64,000 nucleotides of DNA from Christensenellaceae bacterium (GCA_948890655.1 CAQTYU010000002.1:194469-258468); one strand, 5' to 3'; counted from the stretch's first letter, positions 1 through 7,876 are shown. Translations and numbers: made by a program. Notes: a model not told the origin generated them from the sequence alone.

Positions 1-115
1 AGTTGCCCGCAACCGATACAAGCGCGAAAAACACGGTTGCCGCAACCCAGAATTTGTAGGGTTTAAGTTGTTTTAATATGCGTTTGAAAACGCCTTTGCG
101 GGAGGGTTTAGCCAT
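1..115 (-). CDS. ABC exporter half-transporter, N-terminal fragment cut by window edge
   Basis: Only the first 38 codons are present. They encode a basic cytoplasmic start (MAKPSRKGVFKRILKQLKPY) running into the first hydrophobic segment. The ATG at 113-115 directly follows the TAA of the upstream ABC half-transporter (TAAATG, no gap), with GGAGGG seven bases before it inside the upstream gene, so the two are translationally coupled. Such pairs form heterodimeric type IV ABC exporters. Because the upstream partner has a degenerate catalytic site, this gene should encode the subunit with the catalytic glutamate; that part lies outside the window. Confidence 0.8.
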   Translation of the reverse strand, partial: MAKPSRKGVFKRILKQLKPYKFWVAATVFFALVSVAGN

Positions 116-1846
116 TTACGCACCCTCCTTTTCAAACTGCGAAAAGTAAATTTCGCGATAAATATCGCAGGTTTTTAAAAGCTCGTCGTGCGTGCCGAGT
201 CCCACCGCCCTGCCGCCGTCGAGAACGATAATTTTGTCAGCGTGCATAATAGACGAAGTGCGTTGCGAAACAATGAACACCGTGGGGTCGTATGGTAAGC
301 CCTTTAAAGACTTTCTTAAATTCGCGTCGGTTGCGTAGTCCAAAGCCGAAGCGCTGTCGTCCAAAATGAGAATTTCGGGCTTTTTAACGAGTGCGCGGGC
401 AATCGTCAACCTCTGCCGCTGTCCGCCCGAGAAGTTCTTGCCGCCTTGTTCGACTTTTTCGTCAAGCCCGCCGTCCTTCGCTTTTATCACGTCAAGCGCC
501 TGCGCAGTTTCTATCGCCGACATAATCTCTTCATCGGTGGCACTCTCCGCGCCCCACTGCATATTTTTGCGCACCGTTCCCTCAAAAAGAACGGCGCGTT
601 GCGGCACGATTCCGCACTTGTCGCGCAGAATTTCGTCGCCGATTGCGTTGACGTTCACCCCGTCGATTAAAACTTCACCCGTCACCGCGTCGTAAAAGTG
701 CGGTAGTAAATTCACAAGCGAAGTCTTGCCCGAACCCGTGCCGCCGATAATTCCGACGGTCTGACCGCGCTCGACGGTGAAGCTGATGTTTTCCAATGCG
801 TTTATTGCGGCATTGCCGTAATTCAATGCTACGTTTTTAAACTCTATGAAGTGCTCGTCCGAAACCTCTTCCACCGCGCTGTCCGCGCCCGATTTCAGCG
901 AAGGCTGCATTTCTAAAATCTCGTTTATACGCCCCGCGCAAGCAAAGGACTTTGTGACGGTAATAATAAGGTTTGCAAGCTTGATTAGCTCTATTAAAAT
1001 TTGGGACATATAGTTGTAAAGCGCCACAACCTGTCCCCTGTCAAGCGCCCCCGCATTGAACTTTATCGCGCCGACGTACATAAGCGCGATAATAGCCGCG
1101 TTAATAACTGCGTAAGTCAAAGGGTTCATTAAAGCAGAGATTTTACCGACAAAAAGCTGGGACTTCGTCAACTCTGCATTCTTTTTGTTATAGGACGCGA
1201 CCTCGTCCTCTTCCTTGCAAAAAGCGCGAAGAACGCGCGCACCCGTCAGGGTTTCACGCGTGGAAGTCGCAACTTCGTCAAGATTGCTCTGAACTTTTTT
1301 GTACAGCGGAATACTTACAAGCATTATTCCGAACACGACGGCGCAAAGAACCGCGATAGTAATTGCAAATACTCCGCCTGCAAGCGTGCTTATCGTAAAG
1401 ACCATTATCATTGCGCCGAAAACTATAAACGGCGAGCGCATAAACAGCCTTAAAACAAGGTTCACTCCCGACTGTATCTGATTTACGTCGCTGGTCATAC
1501 GGGTAATCATTCTGCCCGTGCCGAGTTTGTCTATCTGGGAATAAGAAAGCGACTGCATTTTGCCGAAAAGGTCGTGGCGAAGTTCCTTTGAAAACCCTAC
1601 CGCCGCTTTTGCCGCAAAATACTGCGCGGCAACCGCACTTATAAGCCCGACCACGCCCAGAGCAACGAGAATAAGGCAGGCGTAAATTACGTAAGAAACA
1701 CTGCCGTTACCCGCGTCAATCTCGTTAATAATCGCCGAAACTACGAGCGGAACAAACAGCTCGAACGCAGCTTCCAAAAGCTTGAAAAGGGGCGCGAGTA
1801 CCGCCTGTGCTTTATAATGTCGAAGATATTTTAAAAGCTTCTTCAT
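116..1846 (-). CDS. Heterodimeric ABC exporter subunit with degenerate ATPase site
   Basis: A 576-residue half-transporter: six-helix membrane domain (about residues 10-310), then an ATPase domain. Visible motifs are Walker A GGTGSGKTS, signature FSGGQRQR and Walker B ILILDDSASALD. The residue after the Walker B aspartate is Asp rather than the catalytic Glu, and the H-loop reads SQR instead of SHR. Both changes mark the degenerate-site subunit of BmrC/TM287-type heterodimers. The partner begins immediately downstream. ATG at 1846 is preferred to the in-frame TTG at 1852. A TTGCTT-N17-TATAAT promoter ends 11 nt before the ATG, so the leader would be about 5 nt, with no clear ribosome-binding site. 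Substrate unknown; drug or lipid export is typical for the family. Confidence 0.93.
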   Translation of the reverse strand: MKKLLKYLRHYKAQAVLAPLFKLLEAAFELFVPLVVSAIINEIDAGNGSVSYVIYACLILVALGVVGLISAVAAQYFAAKAAVGFSKELRHDLFGKMQSLSYSQIDKLGTGRMITRMTSDVNQIQSGVNLVLRLFMRSPFIVFGAMIMVFTISTLAGGVFAITIAVLCAVVFGIMLVSIPLYKKVQSNLDEVATSTRETLTGARVLRAFCKEEDEVASYNKKNAELTKSQLFVGKISALMNPLTYAVINAAIIALMYVGAIKFNAGALDRGQVVALYNYMSQILIELIKLANLIITVTKSFACAGRINEILEMQPSLKSGADSAVEEVSDEHFIEFKNVALNYGNAAINALENISFTVERGQTVGIIGGTGSGKTSLVNLLPHFYDAVTGEVLIDGVNVNAIGDEILRDKCGIVPQRAVLFEGTVRKNMQWGAESATDEEIMSAIETAQALDVIKAKDGGLDEKVEQGGKNFSGGQRQRLTIARALVKKPEILILDDSASALDYATDANLRKSLKGLPYDPTVFIVSQRTSSIMHADKIIVLDGGRAVGLGTHDELLKTCDIYREIYFSQFEKEGA

Positions 1847-1857
1847 ATCCAATCCGA

Positions 1858-1886
1858 ATTATACCAAATACGGAAATAAAAAGCAA
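1858..1886 (-). promoter_or_regulatory. Sigma-A promoter of ABC exporter operon
   Basis: On the minus strand, -35 TTGCTT (1881-1886) and -10 TATAAT (1858-1863) are separated by exactly 17 bp. The expected start point is about 5 nt before the ATG at 1846. It is divergent from the promoter at 1892-1920. Confidence 0.75.
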
Positions 1887-1891
1887 ATCTA

Positions 1892-1920
1892 TTGCATTTG
1901 TTTGCGCAATTTGATAAACT
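1892..1920 (+). promoter_or_regulatory. Sigma-A promoter of RlmI-like methyltransferase
   Basis: -35 TTGCAT (1892-1897), 17-bp spacer, -10 TAAACT (1915-1920). The expected start point, 7 nt after the -10, coincides with the A of the ATG at 1927, which predicts a leaderless mRNA. Confidence 0.6.
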
Positions 1921-1926
1921 TTGATT

Positions 1927-3090
1927 ATGGCTTACAAAGTTTATCTTAAAAAAGGCGAAGAAAAACGTATCGTCGCGGGGCACAGCTGGGTTTACGCCAA
2001 CGAAGTCGCGAAAATCGACGGCAAGGACAAGAACGGCTCGCTTGCCGAGGTCTACTCCTTTGACGGCAGATTTATCGGCAAGGGGTATATCAACCACGCT
2101 TCCAAAATTCTGGTGCGGGTGTTTATCCGCGGTAACGAAACCGACGACGAAGAATATTATCTGAACGCGATAAAAACCGCGAACGATTACCGCAAAAAAC
2201 TTGGCTATTATAACTGCTACCGTGCCGTGTTTGCGGAAGCCGACAACCTGCCCGCGCTGATAGTCGATAAATACGGCGATTATCTTGCCGTGCAGTGTCT
2301 TTCCCTTGGTATAGATTTGCGTAAACAGCTTATTTGCAACTGCCTTGTAAAGCTGTTTTCGCCCAAAGGAATTTTCGAAAGAAGCGACGTTGCCGTAAGA
2401 AAAAAAGAGGGCTTGCCCGAAATGAAGCAAGTTTTATACGGCGAAGTGCCCGACTACGTCGAAATTGTCGAAAACGGATTGAAGATGCTTGTAGACATTA
2501 AAAACGGACAGAAAACAGGGTATTTCCTTGACCAGAAAGAAAACCGCTTTACTGTAAGGAAGTACTGTCGCGGAGAAGTTTTAGACTGCTTTTGCAACAG
2601 CGGCGGGTTTTCGTTGAACGCATCCACCGTTGCTGACAAAGTTTTGGCTTGCGATATATCCGAACTTGCGCTTAAAAACGTGCGCGATAACGCAAGGCTT
2701 AACGGCGTAAAAAATATAGAAACCTTATGCGGCGACGTTTTCGAGGTTTTAAGAACGTTCAGAAAAGAAAAACGACTATTCGATACCGTAATTTTGGACC
2801 CTCCCGCCTTTTGCAAAACTGCAGACGAAGTGAAAGACGCTTACCGCGGCTACAAGGATATTAACCTCACAGCAATGAAGATTGTAAAAAGCGGCGGTTT
2901 CCTGATTACCTGCTCCTGCTCACACTATATGACAACGACTTTGTTTGAAAAGATGTTGATTGAAGCCGCCAAAGAAAGCGGCAGAACGTTGCGCTATGTT
3001 GAAATAAAAACGCAAGCACCCGACCACCCCGCGCTACTGTCCGCGGAAGAAACGCATTATCTGAAATTTATAGTATTACAAGTCGTATAA
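1927..3090 (+). CDS. RlmI-type 23S rRNA (cytosine) methyltransferase
   Basis: A 387-residue class I SAM-dependent methyltransferase. An N-terminal PUA-like RNA-binding domain (about residues 1-75, including the GHSWVYANEV motif) precedes a Rossmann methyltransferase domain. Motif I is LDCFCNSGGFS, motif IV is LDPPAF, and the family signature FLDQKENR lies before motif I. Length and layout match RlmI/YccW, which makes 5-methylcytosine in 23S rRNA; the exact target base is inferred from the family. ATG 1927 is chosen because homologues begin near this point and the alternative TTG at 1921 lies against the -10 box. No Shine-Dalgarno sequence is visible. The gene is monocistronic, ending in a bidirectional terminator shared with the convergent aminopeptidase. 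Confidence 0.88.
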   Translation: MAYKVYLKKGEEKRIVAGHSWVYANEVAKIDGKDKNGSLAEVYSFDGRFIGKGYINHASKILVRVFIRGNETDDEEYYLNAIKTANDYRKKLGYYNCYRAVFAEADNLPALIVDKYGDYLAVQCLSLGIDLRKQLICNCLVKLFSPKGIFERSDVAVRKKEGLPEMKQVLYGEVPDYVEIVENGLKMLVDIKNGQKTGYFLDQKENRFTVRKYCRGEVLDCFCNSGGFSLNASTVADKVLACDISELALKNVRDNARLNGVKNIETLCGDVFEVLRTFRKEKRLFDTVILDPPAFCKTADEVKDAYRGYKDINLTAMKIVKSGGFLITCSCSHYMTTTLFEKMLIEAAKESGRTLRYVEIKTQAPDHPALLSAEETHYLKFIVLQVV

Positions 3091-3091
3091 A

Positions 3092-3117
3092 AAAGGCGCG
3101 CCATACGGCGCGCCTTT
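3092..3117. terminator. Bidirectional intrinsic terminator
   Basis: Stem AAAGGCGCGCC / GGCGCGCCTTT with a four-base loop ATAC. On the minus strand it is followed by a run of six T, on the plus strand by TTTAATAAATTT. It lies between the convergent methyltransferase and aminopeptidase genes and can serve both. Confidence 0.85.
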
Positions 3118-3132
3118 AATAAATTTATCCGA

Positions 3133-4359
3133 TTAAATTGCCCAGTTGCCGTCTTTAAAGACCTGCACCCGCTTACCGTCCTTGGTCACGCCGACAATCG
3201 ACATATCCGCGTTGCCAATCATAAAGTCAACGTGTATCATCGAGCTGTTGACGCCCAATCTTTCACATTCTTCGACGGTATACTTTTCGTAGTTTTCAAG
3301 GCAGTTGTTGAAGCCCCTGCCGAGTGCCAAATGACAGCTCGCGTTCTCGTCGAAAAGCGTATTGTAAAAAAGTACGCCCGTATTGTTGATGGGTGAATCG
3401 TGTGCAATAAGCGCCACCTCACCAAGGTAAGCCGCGCCCTCGTCCATAGAAATCATTTTTTCCAGAAGGTCCTGATTTTTCTCGGCGTAAACTTCAATCG
3501 CTTTGCCGTTTTCAAAGCGTACCCAGAAATTTTCGATCAGCTTGCCCTGATAAGACAAGGGCTTCGTAGCAACGACTTTCCCTTCCGCCTTGCCGCGCAA
3601 AGGTGTCGTAAAAACTTCTTCGCTCGGAATATTGGGGTTATAGTAGATATTGCTGTCAAGCGTGTACTCGCCACCGCCGAGGAAAATTCCCTTTTCGTTT
3701 AAACCGACTTTAAAATCGGTACCGTTCGCGCTCTTGTATTCGAGGCTTGCAAACTTGTAATCGTTCAAGAATTTGCAACGCTTCGCAAGGTTTTCGTTAT
3801 GCTCTTTCCAAGCCTTTATGGGGTTGTCGTCCACGCGAGAAGTGTATAAAATGGCTTCCCAAAGCTTTTCTATTGCCTTCTTGTCAGAAAGCTCGGGGAA
3901 GACTTTCTTAGCCCACTCTTTACCGGGCACTGCGGCAATACACCACTGATATTTGTTCTCCATCGCGTCGCGATAAGGCTTAATAATCGGGTAACGCGCC
4001 ATACCCGCCTTTGCTATCTTTTCGCTGTCGGTGCCGTTCAAGCCGTCGGGGTCGTCAGATTCGAGCCAAAGCTTGCACGCAAGCGTATCCACCTTTTCCT
4101 GTAACTCCGCCTTTTCCACGTCAGTTACTTCCGAAAGTGTCGCAAGGCTTCTGTAATTGTAGTTGAGCTTTGTCACGGGCATATACGACCAATTGACTTT
4201 GACGCGCTTAGCTCCCGCTTTATAGCACTCTTCAACTACCATAGCCACAAAATCGGGCTGGTCGAGTCCGCAGTCGATGAATACATGCTGACCCTTTTTA
4301 ACGTTCAAGCCGCACTTAACTATAAGTTTTGCGTATTTTTTCAATCTCGATTTCTGCAT
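3133..4359 (-). CDS. M29 family metallo-aminopeptidase (AmpS/PepS type)
   Basis: A 408-residue protein of the thermophilic aminopeptidase (M29) family, a cytoplasmic exopeptidase with a two-metal centre that releases N-terminal residues from short peptides. Family features seen are the N-terminal KYAKLIVKCGLNVKKGQ block, the metal-site region around VGLNEKGIFLGGGEYTLD, GEVALIAHDSPINNTG, and the C-terminal HVDFMIGNADMSIVG. Length matches the family. The start has AAGGTGG four bases upstream and its own promoter (TTGCAT-N18-TATAAT). It could finish digestion of peptides imported by the Opp system further along; that link is an inference. Confidence 0.93.
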   Translation of the reverse strand: MQKSRLKKYAKLIVKCGLNVKKGQHVFIDCGLDQPDFVAMVVEECYKAGAKRVKVNWSYMPVTKLNYNYRSLATLSEVTDVEKAELQEKVDTLACKLWLESDDPDGLNGTDSEKIAKAGMARYPIIKPYRDAMENKYQWCIAAVPGKEWAKKVFPELSDKKAIEKLWEAILYTSRVDDNPIKAWKEHNENLAKRCKFLNDYKFASLEYKSANGTDFKVGLNEKGIFLGGGEYTLDSNIYYNPNIPSEEVFTTPLRGKAEGKVVATKPLSYQGKLIENFWVRFENGKAIEVYAEKNQDLLEKMISMDEGAAYLGEVALIAHDSPINNTGVLFYNTLFDENASCHLALGRGFNNCLENYEKYTVEECERLGVNSSMIHVDFMIGNADMSIVGVTKDGKRVQVFKDGNWAI

Positions 4360-4387
4360 AATTCCACCTTAAAATTAATTTAGGTTA

Positions 4388-4417
4388 ATTATAGCACATT
4401 TGAATTTAATTATGCAA
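4388..4417 (-). promoter_or_regulatory. Promoter of M29 aminopeptidase
   Basis: -35 TTGCAT (4412-4417), 18-bp spacer, -10 TATAAT (4388-4393) on the minus strand. The -35 overlaps the 3' end of the upstream DUF4177-like gene. Confidence 0.65.
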
Positions 4418-4607
4418 GAACTTCCGTTTCAAAAATCAGATCCATTTCTATTATTTTTCCGCTGGGTCCTTGTACCGTTGGAATACTCCCTTTATATTCG
4501 TATCCCCTTGCGGTGTACTCTTCTATAACCCTTCTGTGCTCCGAAAAGATTGCGTTCATTACGGGATTATTTTTGACTTTAACAGTTACAAATTCGTATT
4601 TTTTCAT
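4410..4607 (-). CDS. Small DUF4177-like protein
   Basis: A 65-residue protein beginning MKKYEFVTVKVK, with the pattern HRRVIEEYTARGYEYKG and ending in a DLIFETE strand. This matches the layout of DUF4177, a small family of unknown function in Firmicutes. It follows the ABC-2 permease gene by 12 nt and is the last gene of the TetR/ABC operon. AGGTG lies eight bases before the ATG. No signal peptide or membrane segment. Function unknown; an accessory role in the efflux operon is only suggested by position. Confidence 0.75.
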   Translation of the reverse strand: MKKYEFVTVKVKNNPVMNAIFSEHRRVIEEYTARGYEYKGSIPTVQGPSGKIIEMDLIFETEVLA

Positions 4608-4619
4608 TATTTAATCACC

Positions 4620-5534
4620 TTACTTCTTTTTATTTTTGATTATAACTATTGCAACGTAAGCCGCAAGCAATACCGCACAAGTTCCCAAAAGTATACCGTA
4701 CATTGCGCCAAGGGGAATTTCCGTGCCGAAAACCGTTATGTTAGCGTCAAAACCCGACTTAATACCCTCAATAACTTCGGCGGGAATGCCCTCGTCGGCA
4801 AACGCTTCAAGATAGCCGTTCATATAATGGTTGCGCATAATTCCCACGCCGTAAGTCCCGGGCAGACAGCAAAGCACATTTCGTAAGCCTTCGGAAAACT
4901 GCGAAAACGGCATATACGCGCCGCAAATAAACCCGTACATCGATGAAACAAGGGTCGAAACAGCCGACAGCCCGCCTTGATTTTTAATAAAACTTTCAAC
5001 AACGCCGGCAAGCAACGTTCCGAAAAGCGTGCAACAGAAAATATCGACGATTATCATAAATGCGTCGCCTACCGAAATATACCAACCCACGCACGCGAGA
5101 TAGATATGCCCAAGCAACATAATTACGGTAAGAACGATAAACGTTACAAAAAAGTTGGAAATAAAATAAGAGATAGAAACCGTCGTGCCCTTTACAGAGG
5201 AAACTTTGAAATCGTTCAGGCTCCCTTCCATTTTGTCCATAACCATAATGGTATTCGAGCAGAACCCGACCGTAACCGCACTTACGCTTAAGACGGATGA
5301 CATAAGCCACGCTCCGACAACGCCGTTAATTATTCTTTCGTCGACTTCGAACCCCTCGGGTATAGCTGAGTTGAAGCTGTCCAGATACACGTTCCGCAAG
5401 AATGTTACAAACAGTACTAAAAGAATAAGCGGCGTTATAAGCGAAATAAAGAAAGTAAACTTATCTTTAAAATAGCACTTAGTATTGCGCGAAACCAACG
5501 AAATAAGCTTTTTATATTCAACCGTAGCAGACAT
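4620..5534 (-). CDS. ABC-2 type transporter permease
   Basis: About 304 residues with six hydrophobic segments: near residue 30, a pair around 80-110, 130-155, 165-190, and a C-terminal helix ending in KNKKK. This is the layout of ABC-2 (DrrB-like) permeases. ATG 5534 is chosen over the in-frame GTG at 5543 because GGAGGG lies eight bases before it and it sits one base after the stop of the ATPase gene. The ATPase is directly upstream and a TetR regulator heads the operon, so drug or toxic-compound export is the likely role. Substrate unknown. Confidence 0.9.
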   Translation of the reverse strand: MSATVEYKKLISLVSRNTKCYFKDKFTFFISLITPLILLVLFVTFLRNVYLDSFNSAIPEGFEVDERIINGVVGAWLMSSVLSVSAVTVGFCSNTIMVMDKMEGSLNDFKVSSVKGTTVSISYFISNFFVTFIVLTVIMLLGHIYLACVGWYISVGDAFMIIVDIFCCTLFGTLLAGVVESFIKNQGGLSAVSTLVSSMYGFICGAYMPFSQFSEGLRNVLCCLPGTYGVGIMRNHYMNGYLEAFADEGIPAEVIEGIKSGFDANITVFGTEIPLGAMYGILLGTCAVLLAAYVAIVIIKNKKK

Positions 5535-5535
5535 C

Positions 5536-6444
5536 TTAAGCACCCTCCAAATCTTTACCCGTAACTTTCAAAAACACGTTGTCCATATCGCCCTTTAAAA
5601 CCTCGAAGTCCGTAAATAACGCAGGGTATTTTTTAATTATCTCAGTCGCTTCGTTCGTCTTTTTTAGTTCAACTTCCAGAAAGCCGCGTTCCCTTTTAAG
5701 CCCGTAGCCCAAAGGCGCAAGCAACTTTTCCGCCTCGTCTATATCCGAATAAATTCTTATGTAGTCGTTTGCATAGCTGTTTTTCAGCTCGTGCGGTGTA
5801 CCCTCGGCAACTTTTTTGCCGCTGTCGAGAATAACCACATAGTCGGCTTCCGCCGCTTCTTCCATATAATGCGTAGTTAAAAATACCGTCAGTCCGCTCT
5901 CTTTGCGCAGTTTATCGATAACGCTCCACACCGTTTTGCGCGTTTTGGGGTCAAGCCCCGTCGTAGGTTCGTCCAAAATTAAAAGCTTGGGGTTATGAAA
6001 CAGCCCGCGCGCAATATCGATTCTTCTCTTCTGCCCGCCCGAAAGTTTACCGATAGGGCGCTTTAAAATTTCTTTCAAATCGAGAAGTTCGCACATTTCT
6101 TCAAGTCGGGTTCTAAATTCTTTCCCGAAAATTCCGTACAGCGCCGCGCGCGATTTCAGATTGTCGTAAACGGACAGCTTTTTATCTAAGACCGAATTTT
6201 GGAACACAATACCTATACTGCCCTTTATTTTGTCGGCAGTTTCGTCTATATCGTAGCCGCAAACGCGCACCTTGCCGCCGTCTTTTTTAAGCGTTCCGCT
6301 GATAATATTTATCGTCGTGGACTTGCCCGCGCCGTTTATCCCGAGAAAAGCAAAAAGCTCCCCCTCTTTCACCTTGAACGAAACCCCGTCCACAGCTTTT
6401 ACGTCTTTAAACGATTTTTCAAGATTATCGATTTCGATTATCAT
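5536..6444 (-). CDS. ABC-2 transporter ATP-binding protein (DrrA-like)
   Basis: A 302-residue ATPase: Walker A GINGAGKST, signature LSGGQKRR, Walker [13 protein letters not shown] and H-loop FLTTHYMEEA, followed by the roughly 80-residue C-terminal extension typical of DrrA/CcmA-like proteins. Its ATG overlaps the TGA of the TetR gene (ATGA), and its own stop is one base from the permease ATG, so the three genes are translationally coupled. It powers the downstream permease. Confidence 0.95.
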   Translation of the reverse strand: MIIEIDNLEKSFKDVKAVDGVSFKVKEGELFAFLGINGAGKSTTINIISGTLKKDGGKVRVCGYDIDETADKIKGSIGIVFQNSVLDKKLSVYDNLKSRAALYGIFGKEFRTRLEEMCELLDLKEILKRPIGKLSGGQKRRIDIARGLFHNPKLLILDEPTTGLDPKTRKTVWSVIDKLRKESGLTVFLTTHYMEEAAEADYVVILDSGKKVAEGTPHELKNSYANDYIRIYSDIDEAEKLLAPLGYGLKRERGFLEVELKKTNEATEIIKKYPALFTDFEVLKGDMDNVFLKVTGKDLEGA

Positions 6445-7001
6445 CTATTCTCTCCTTTCAATTGCTTAATAGCTCCGAAATACGCATCCGTTAACATTTG
6501 ACTGACGGTTTCCCAGTCGATGTCGATATATTCAGTAGCGAATATCGTCGCTACGCCGTGAACGAATATCCACATATGCATATGAAGCCTGTTCGCCTCG
6601 TCCTGATACAGTCCGTAGTTTTTCATAATCATTAAAACCGTATTATCGAAAATCTGCTGCGTACCGTCGGCGATCATATCGCGGTGCATCATAGCGTATT
6701 TAAACAGCTCTTTGTCCTGTTTGGCAAAACGGATATACCCCATACCCACGGCTTTATATTTTTCGTACTTTCCGCTTGCCACCTCGTCGTCCATATACTT
6801 CTGAAAAACTTCAATGACCTTTTTATCCACTTGTTTCTTTAAATCATCGATTCCGTTAAACGACAGATATATGGGCTGGGTTGAACAGTTGCACCGTTTT
6901 GCAAGCGAACGCATATTTAGCGCCGCTATTCCACCCTCCCGAACAATTTGAAGCGCGGTATTTAAAATTTCCTCTTTCGTAACGATTTTTTTCGCAGGCA
7001 T
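6441..7001 (-). CDS. TetR family transcriptional regulator of ABC efflux operon
   Basis: A 186-residue protein. The N-terminal helix-turn-helix (about residues 8-50: EEILNTALQIVREGGIAAL, then RSLAKRCNCSTQPIYLSF) is followed by a helical ligand-binding domain. ATG 7001 is chosen (GAGG six bases upstream); the in-frame GTG at 7022 lies inside the operator region. It is the first gene of the operon with the ABC-2 pump. Two abutting 16-bp palindromes overlap its promoter, so it very likely represses its own operon and is released by a pump substrate. Confidence 0.93.
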   Translation of the reverse strand: MPAKKIVTKEEILNTALQIVREGGIAALNMRSLAKRCNCSTQPIYLSFNGIDDLKKQVDKKVIEVFQKYMDDEVASGKYEKYKAVGMGYIRFAKQDKELFKYAMMHRDMIADGTQQIFDNTVLMIMKNYGLYQDEANRLHMHMWIFVHGVATIFATEYIDIDWETVSQMLTDAYFGAIKQLKGENR

Positions 7002-7014
7002 GTACCACCTCAAA

Positions 7015-7046
7015 AATAACACAAGTTATTAATAACAATTGTTATT
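7015..7046. promoter_or_regulatory. Tandem TetR operators
   Basis: Two directly abutting 16-bp sites share the pattern AATAAC-N4-GTTATT. Site 1 is 7015-7030 (spacer ACAA); site 2 is 7031-7046, AATAACAATTGTTATT, a perfect palindrome. Site 2 overlaps the -10 box of the TetR promoter and site 1 covers the predicted transcription start and leader. Size and position are what autoregulating TetR proteins use. Confidence 0.8.
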
Positions 7047-7072
7047 TTATCATGGGTGAATTATGCTGTCAA
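7044..7072 (-). promoter_or_regulatory. Promoter of TetR/ABC-2 operon
   Basis: On the minus strand, -35 TTGACA (7067-7072), 17-bp spacer and -10 TAAAAT (7044-7049). It overlaps the second TetR operator, so bound repressor would block it. Confidence 0.85.
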
Positions 7073-7097
7073 GCATTTTCTACAAAATGCCGCAAAA

Positions 7098-7144
7098 ATA
7101 TCTCCAAGGAGCTATTTTTTATAATTATAACTCCATGGAGATAT
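7098..7144. promoter_or_regulatory. Paired palindromes upstream of XRE repressor
   Basis: ATATCTCCAAGGAG (7098-7111) and CTCCATGGAGATAT (7131-7144) form an inverted repeat with one mismatch. Each half holds a 10-bp CTCCAWGGAG site, with centres 29 bp apart. A TATAAT (7120-7125) lies between them. They are likely operators for the XRE-type protein that starts 10 bases downstream. The GGAG of the second palindrome may also be its ribosome-binding site. Confidence 0.6.
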
Positions 7145-7153
7145 ACTGTCAAT

Positions 7154-7366
7154 ATGATTAACTTAAAATTTGCGGAAAATTTAAAACTTTTAATGCAAGA
7201 AACGAACGTCAATCAAGTAATGCTTGCAAATGAAATTAAAATTTCGCAAAGCGCGATAAGCGCGTGGCTTTTAAACAAAAAAGAACCGAGTATTACCAGC
7301 CTTTGGCTATTGGCGGATTTTTTTAATTGTACGGTCGATGAACTTATCGGAAGAAGTAATTTTTAA
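7154..7366 (+). CDS. Small XRE-family (Cro/CI-type) DNA-binding protein
   Basis: A 70-residue protein that is almost entirely one helix-turn-helix domain: LKLLMQETNVNQVMLANEI then KISQSAISAWLLNKKEPS, with a closing helix FFNCTVDELIGRSNF. ATG 7154 is chosen; the longer in-frame reading from 7052 runs through the palindromic control region and does not look like protein. No effector domain is present. It is probably an autorepressor or regulator of unknown genes. It is divergent from the TetR operon, and the two control regions lie side by side. Confidence 0.85.
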   Translation: MINLKFAENLKLLMQETNVNQVMLANEIKISQSAISAWLLNKKEPSITSLWLLADFFNCTVDELIGRSNF

Positions 7367-7378
7367 TTTATAACGTGA

Positions 7379-7410
7379 AGCCCCCTTGGCGAATTTACGC
7401 CAAGGGGGCT
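7379..7410. terminator. Strong hairpin between XRE gene and rnpB
   Basis: A perfect 13-bp stem AGCCCCCTTGGCG / CGCCAAGGGGGCT with a six-base loop. It lies between the convergent XRE gene and RNase P RNA. Neither side has a long T run, but its position fits termination of both. Confidence 0.7.
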
Positions 7411-7418
7411 ATATTTCA

Positions 7419-7773
7419 GTTTGAGATTAATCTGTAAGCCGAGTTCTGTCGTGTACGGTCATCTATCTAATCTTGCAGTCGCCTGCAAGCTCAAGCGATA
7501 TTCACGGCTGTAAGCAGACGGGCAGCCTTGGCATTTAAGCCAGCTTACAACCCAATCTTGCATCGGGTGGGGTTTAATTGGCTCCCCCTGTTACCAAGGG
7601 GACGGTGAGCTCTTACCTCGCCATTCCAACCTTACAGACAAAGTCTGCGGTATATTTCTGTTCACTTTCCTTGAAGTCGCCTCCTCCTGCCGTTAACAGG
7701 CACCCTTGCCCTGCGATGCTCGGACTTTCCTCACGCCACTCACGTGGCCCGCGACCGTATAATTAACTCAAAC
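7419..7773 (-). ncRNA. rnpB: RNase P RNA, bacterial type A
   Basis: The catalytic RNA of RNase P, which trims the 5' leader of pre-tRNAs. On the minus strand the conserved core GAGGAAAGTCCGAGC lies near the 5' end and ACAGAACTCGGCTTACAG near the 3' end. The ends pair as helix P1 (GTTTGAG-TTAAT with ATTAATCTCAAAC), which fixes the limits to within a few bases. The length of about 355 nt fits type A. Its promoter (7781-7810) places the start at the 5' strand of P1. Confidence 0.96.
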
Positions 7774-7780
7774 CTTAAAT

Positions 7781-7810
7781 ATTATAACACTTTTTTTAAA
7801 ATAGGGGCAA
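7781..7810 (-). promoter_or_regulatory. Promoter of rnpB
   Basis: On the minus strand, -35 TTGCCC (7805-7810), 18-bp spacer, -10 TATAAT (7781-7786). The -10 ends eight bases before the first base of helix P1. Confidence 0.75.
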
Positions 7811-7827
7811 GTATTTTACCGTTTAAG

Positions 7828-7856
7828 TTGCTTTTTAACCCGATTTATTTTACAAT
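7828..7856 (+). promoter_or_regulatory. Promoter of pyk
   Basis: -35 TTGCTT (7828-7833), 17-bp spacer, -10 TACAAT (7851-7856), 20 bp before the pyk start codon. The implied leader of about 14 nt contains the GTGAGG ribosome-binding site. Confidence 0.65.
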
Positions 7857-7876
7857 AATCAGTGAGGTATTTTTAT

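Noticed and set aside
1843..2430. 195-codon minus-strand open frame opposite the methyltransferase
   Set aside because: It overlaps the divergent promoters and the conserved PUA and methyltransferase coding region; hydrophobic composition arises from the opposite strand.
7052..7153. N-terminal extension of the XRE protein from the ATG at 7052
   Set aside because: This stretch holds the paired palindromes and the promoter; homologous proteins begin directly at the helix-turn-helix domain.
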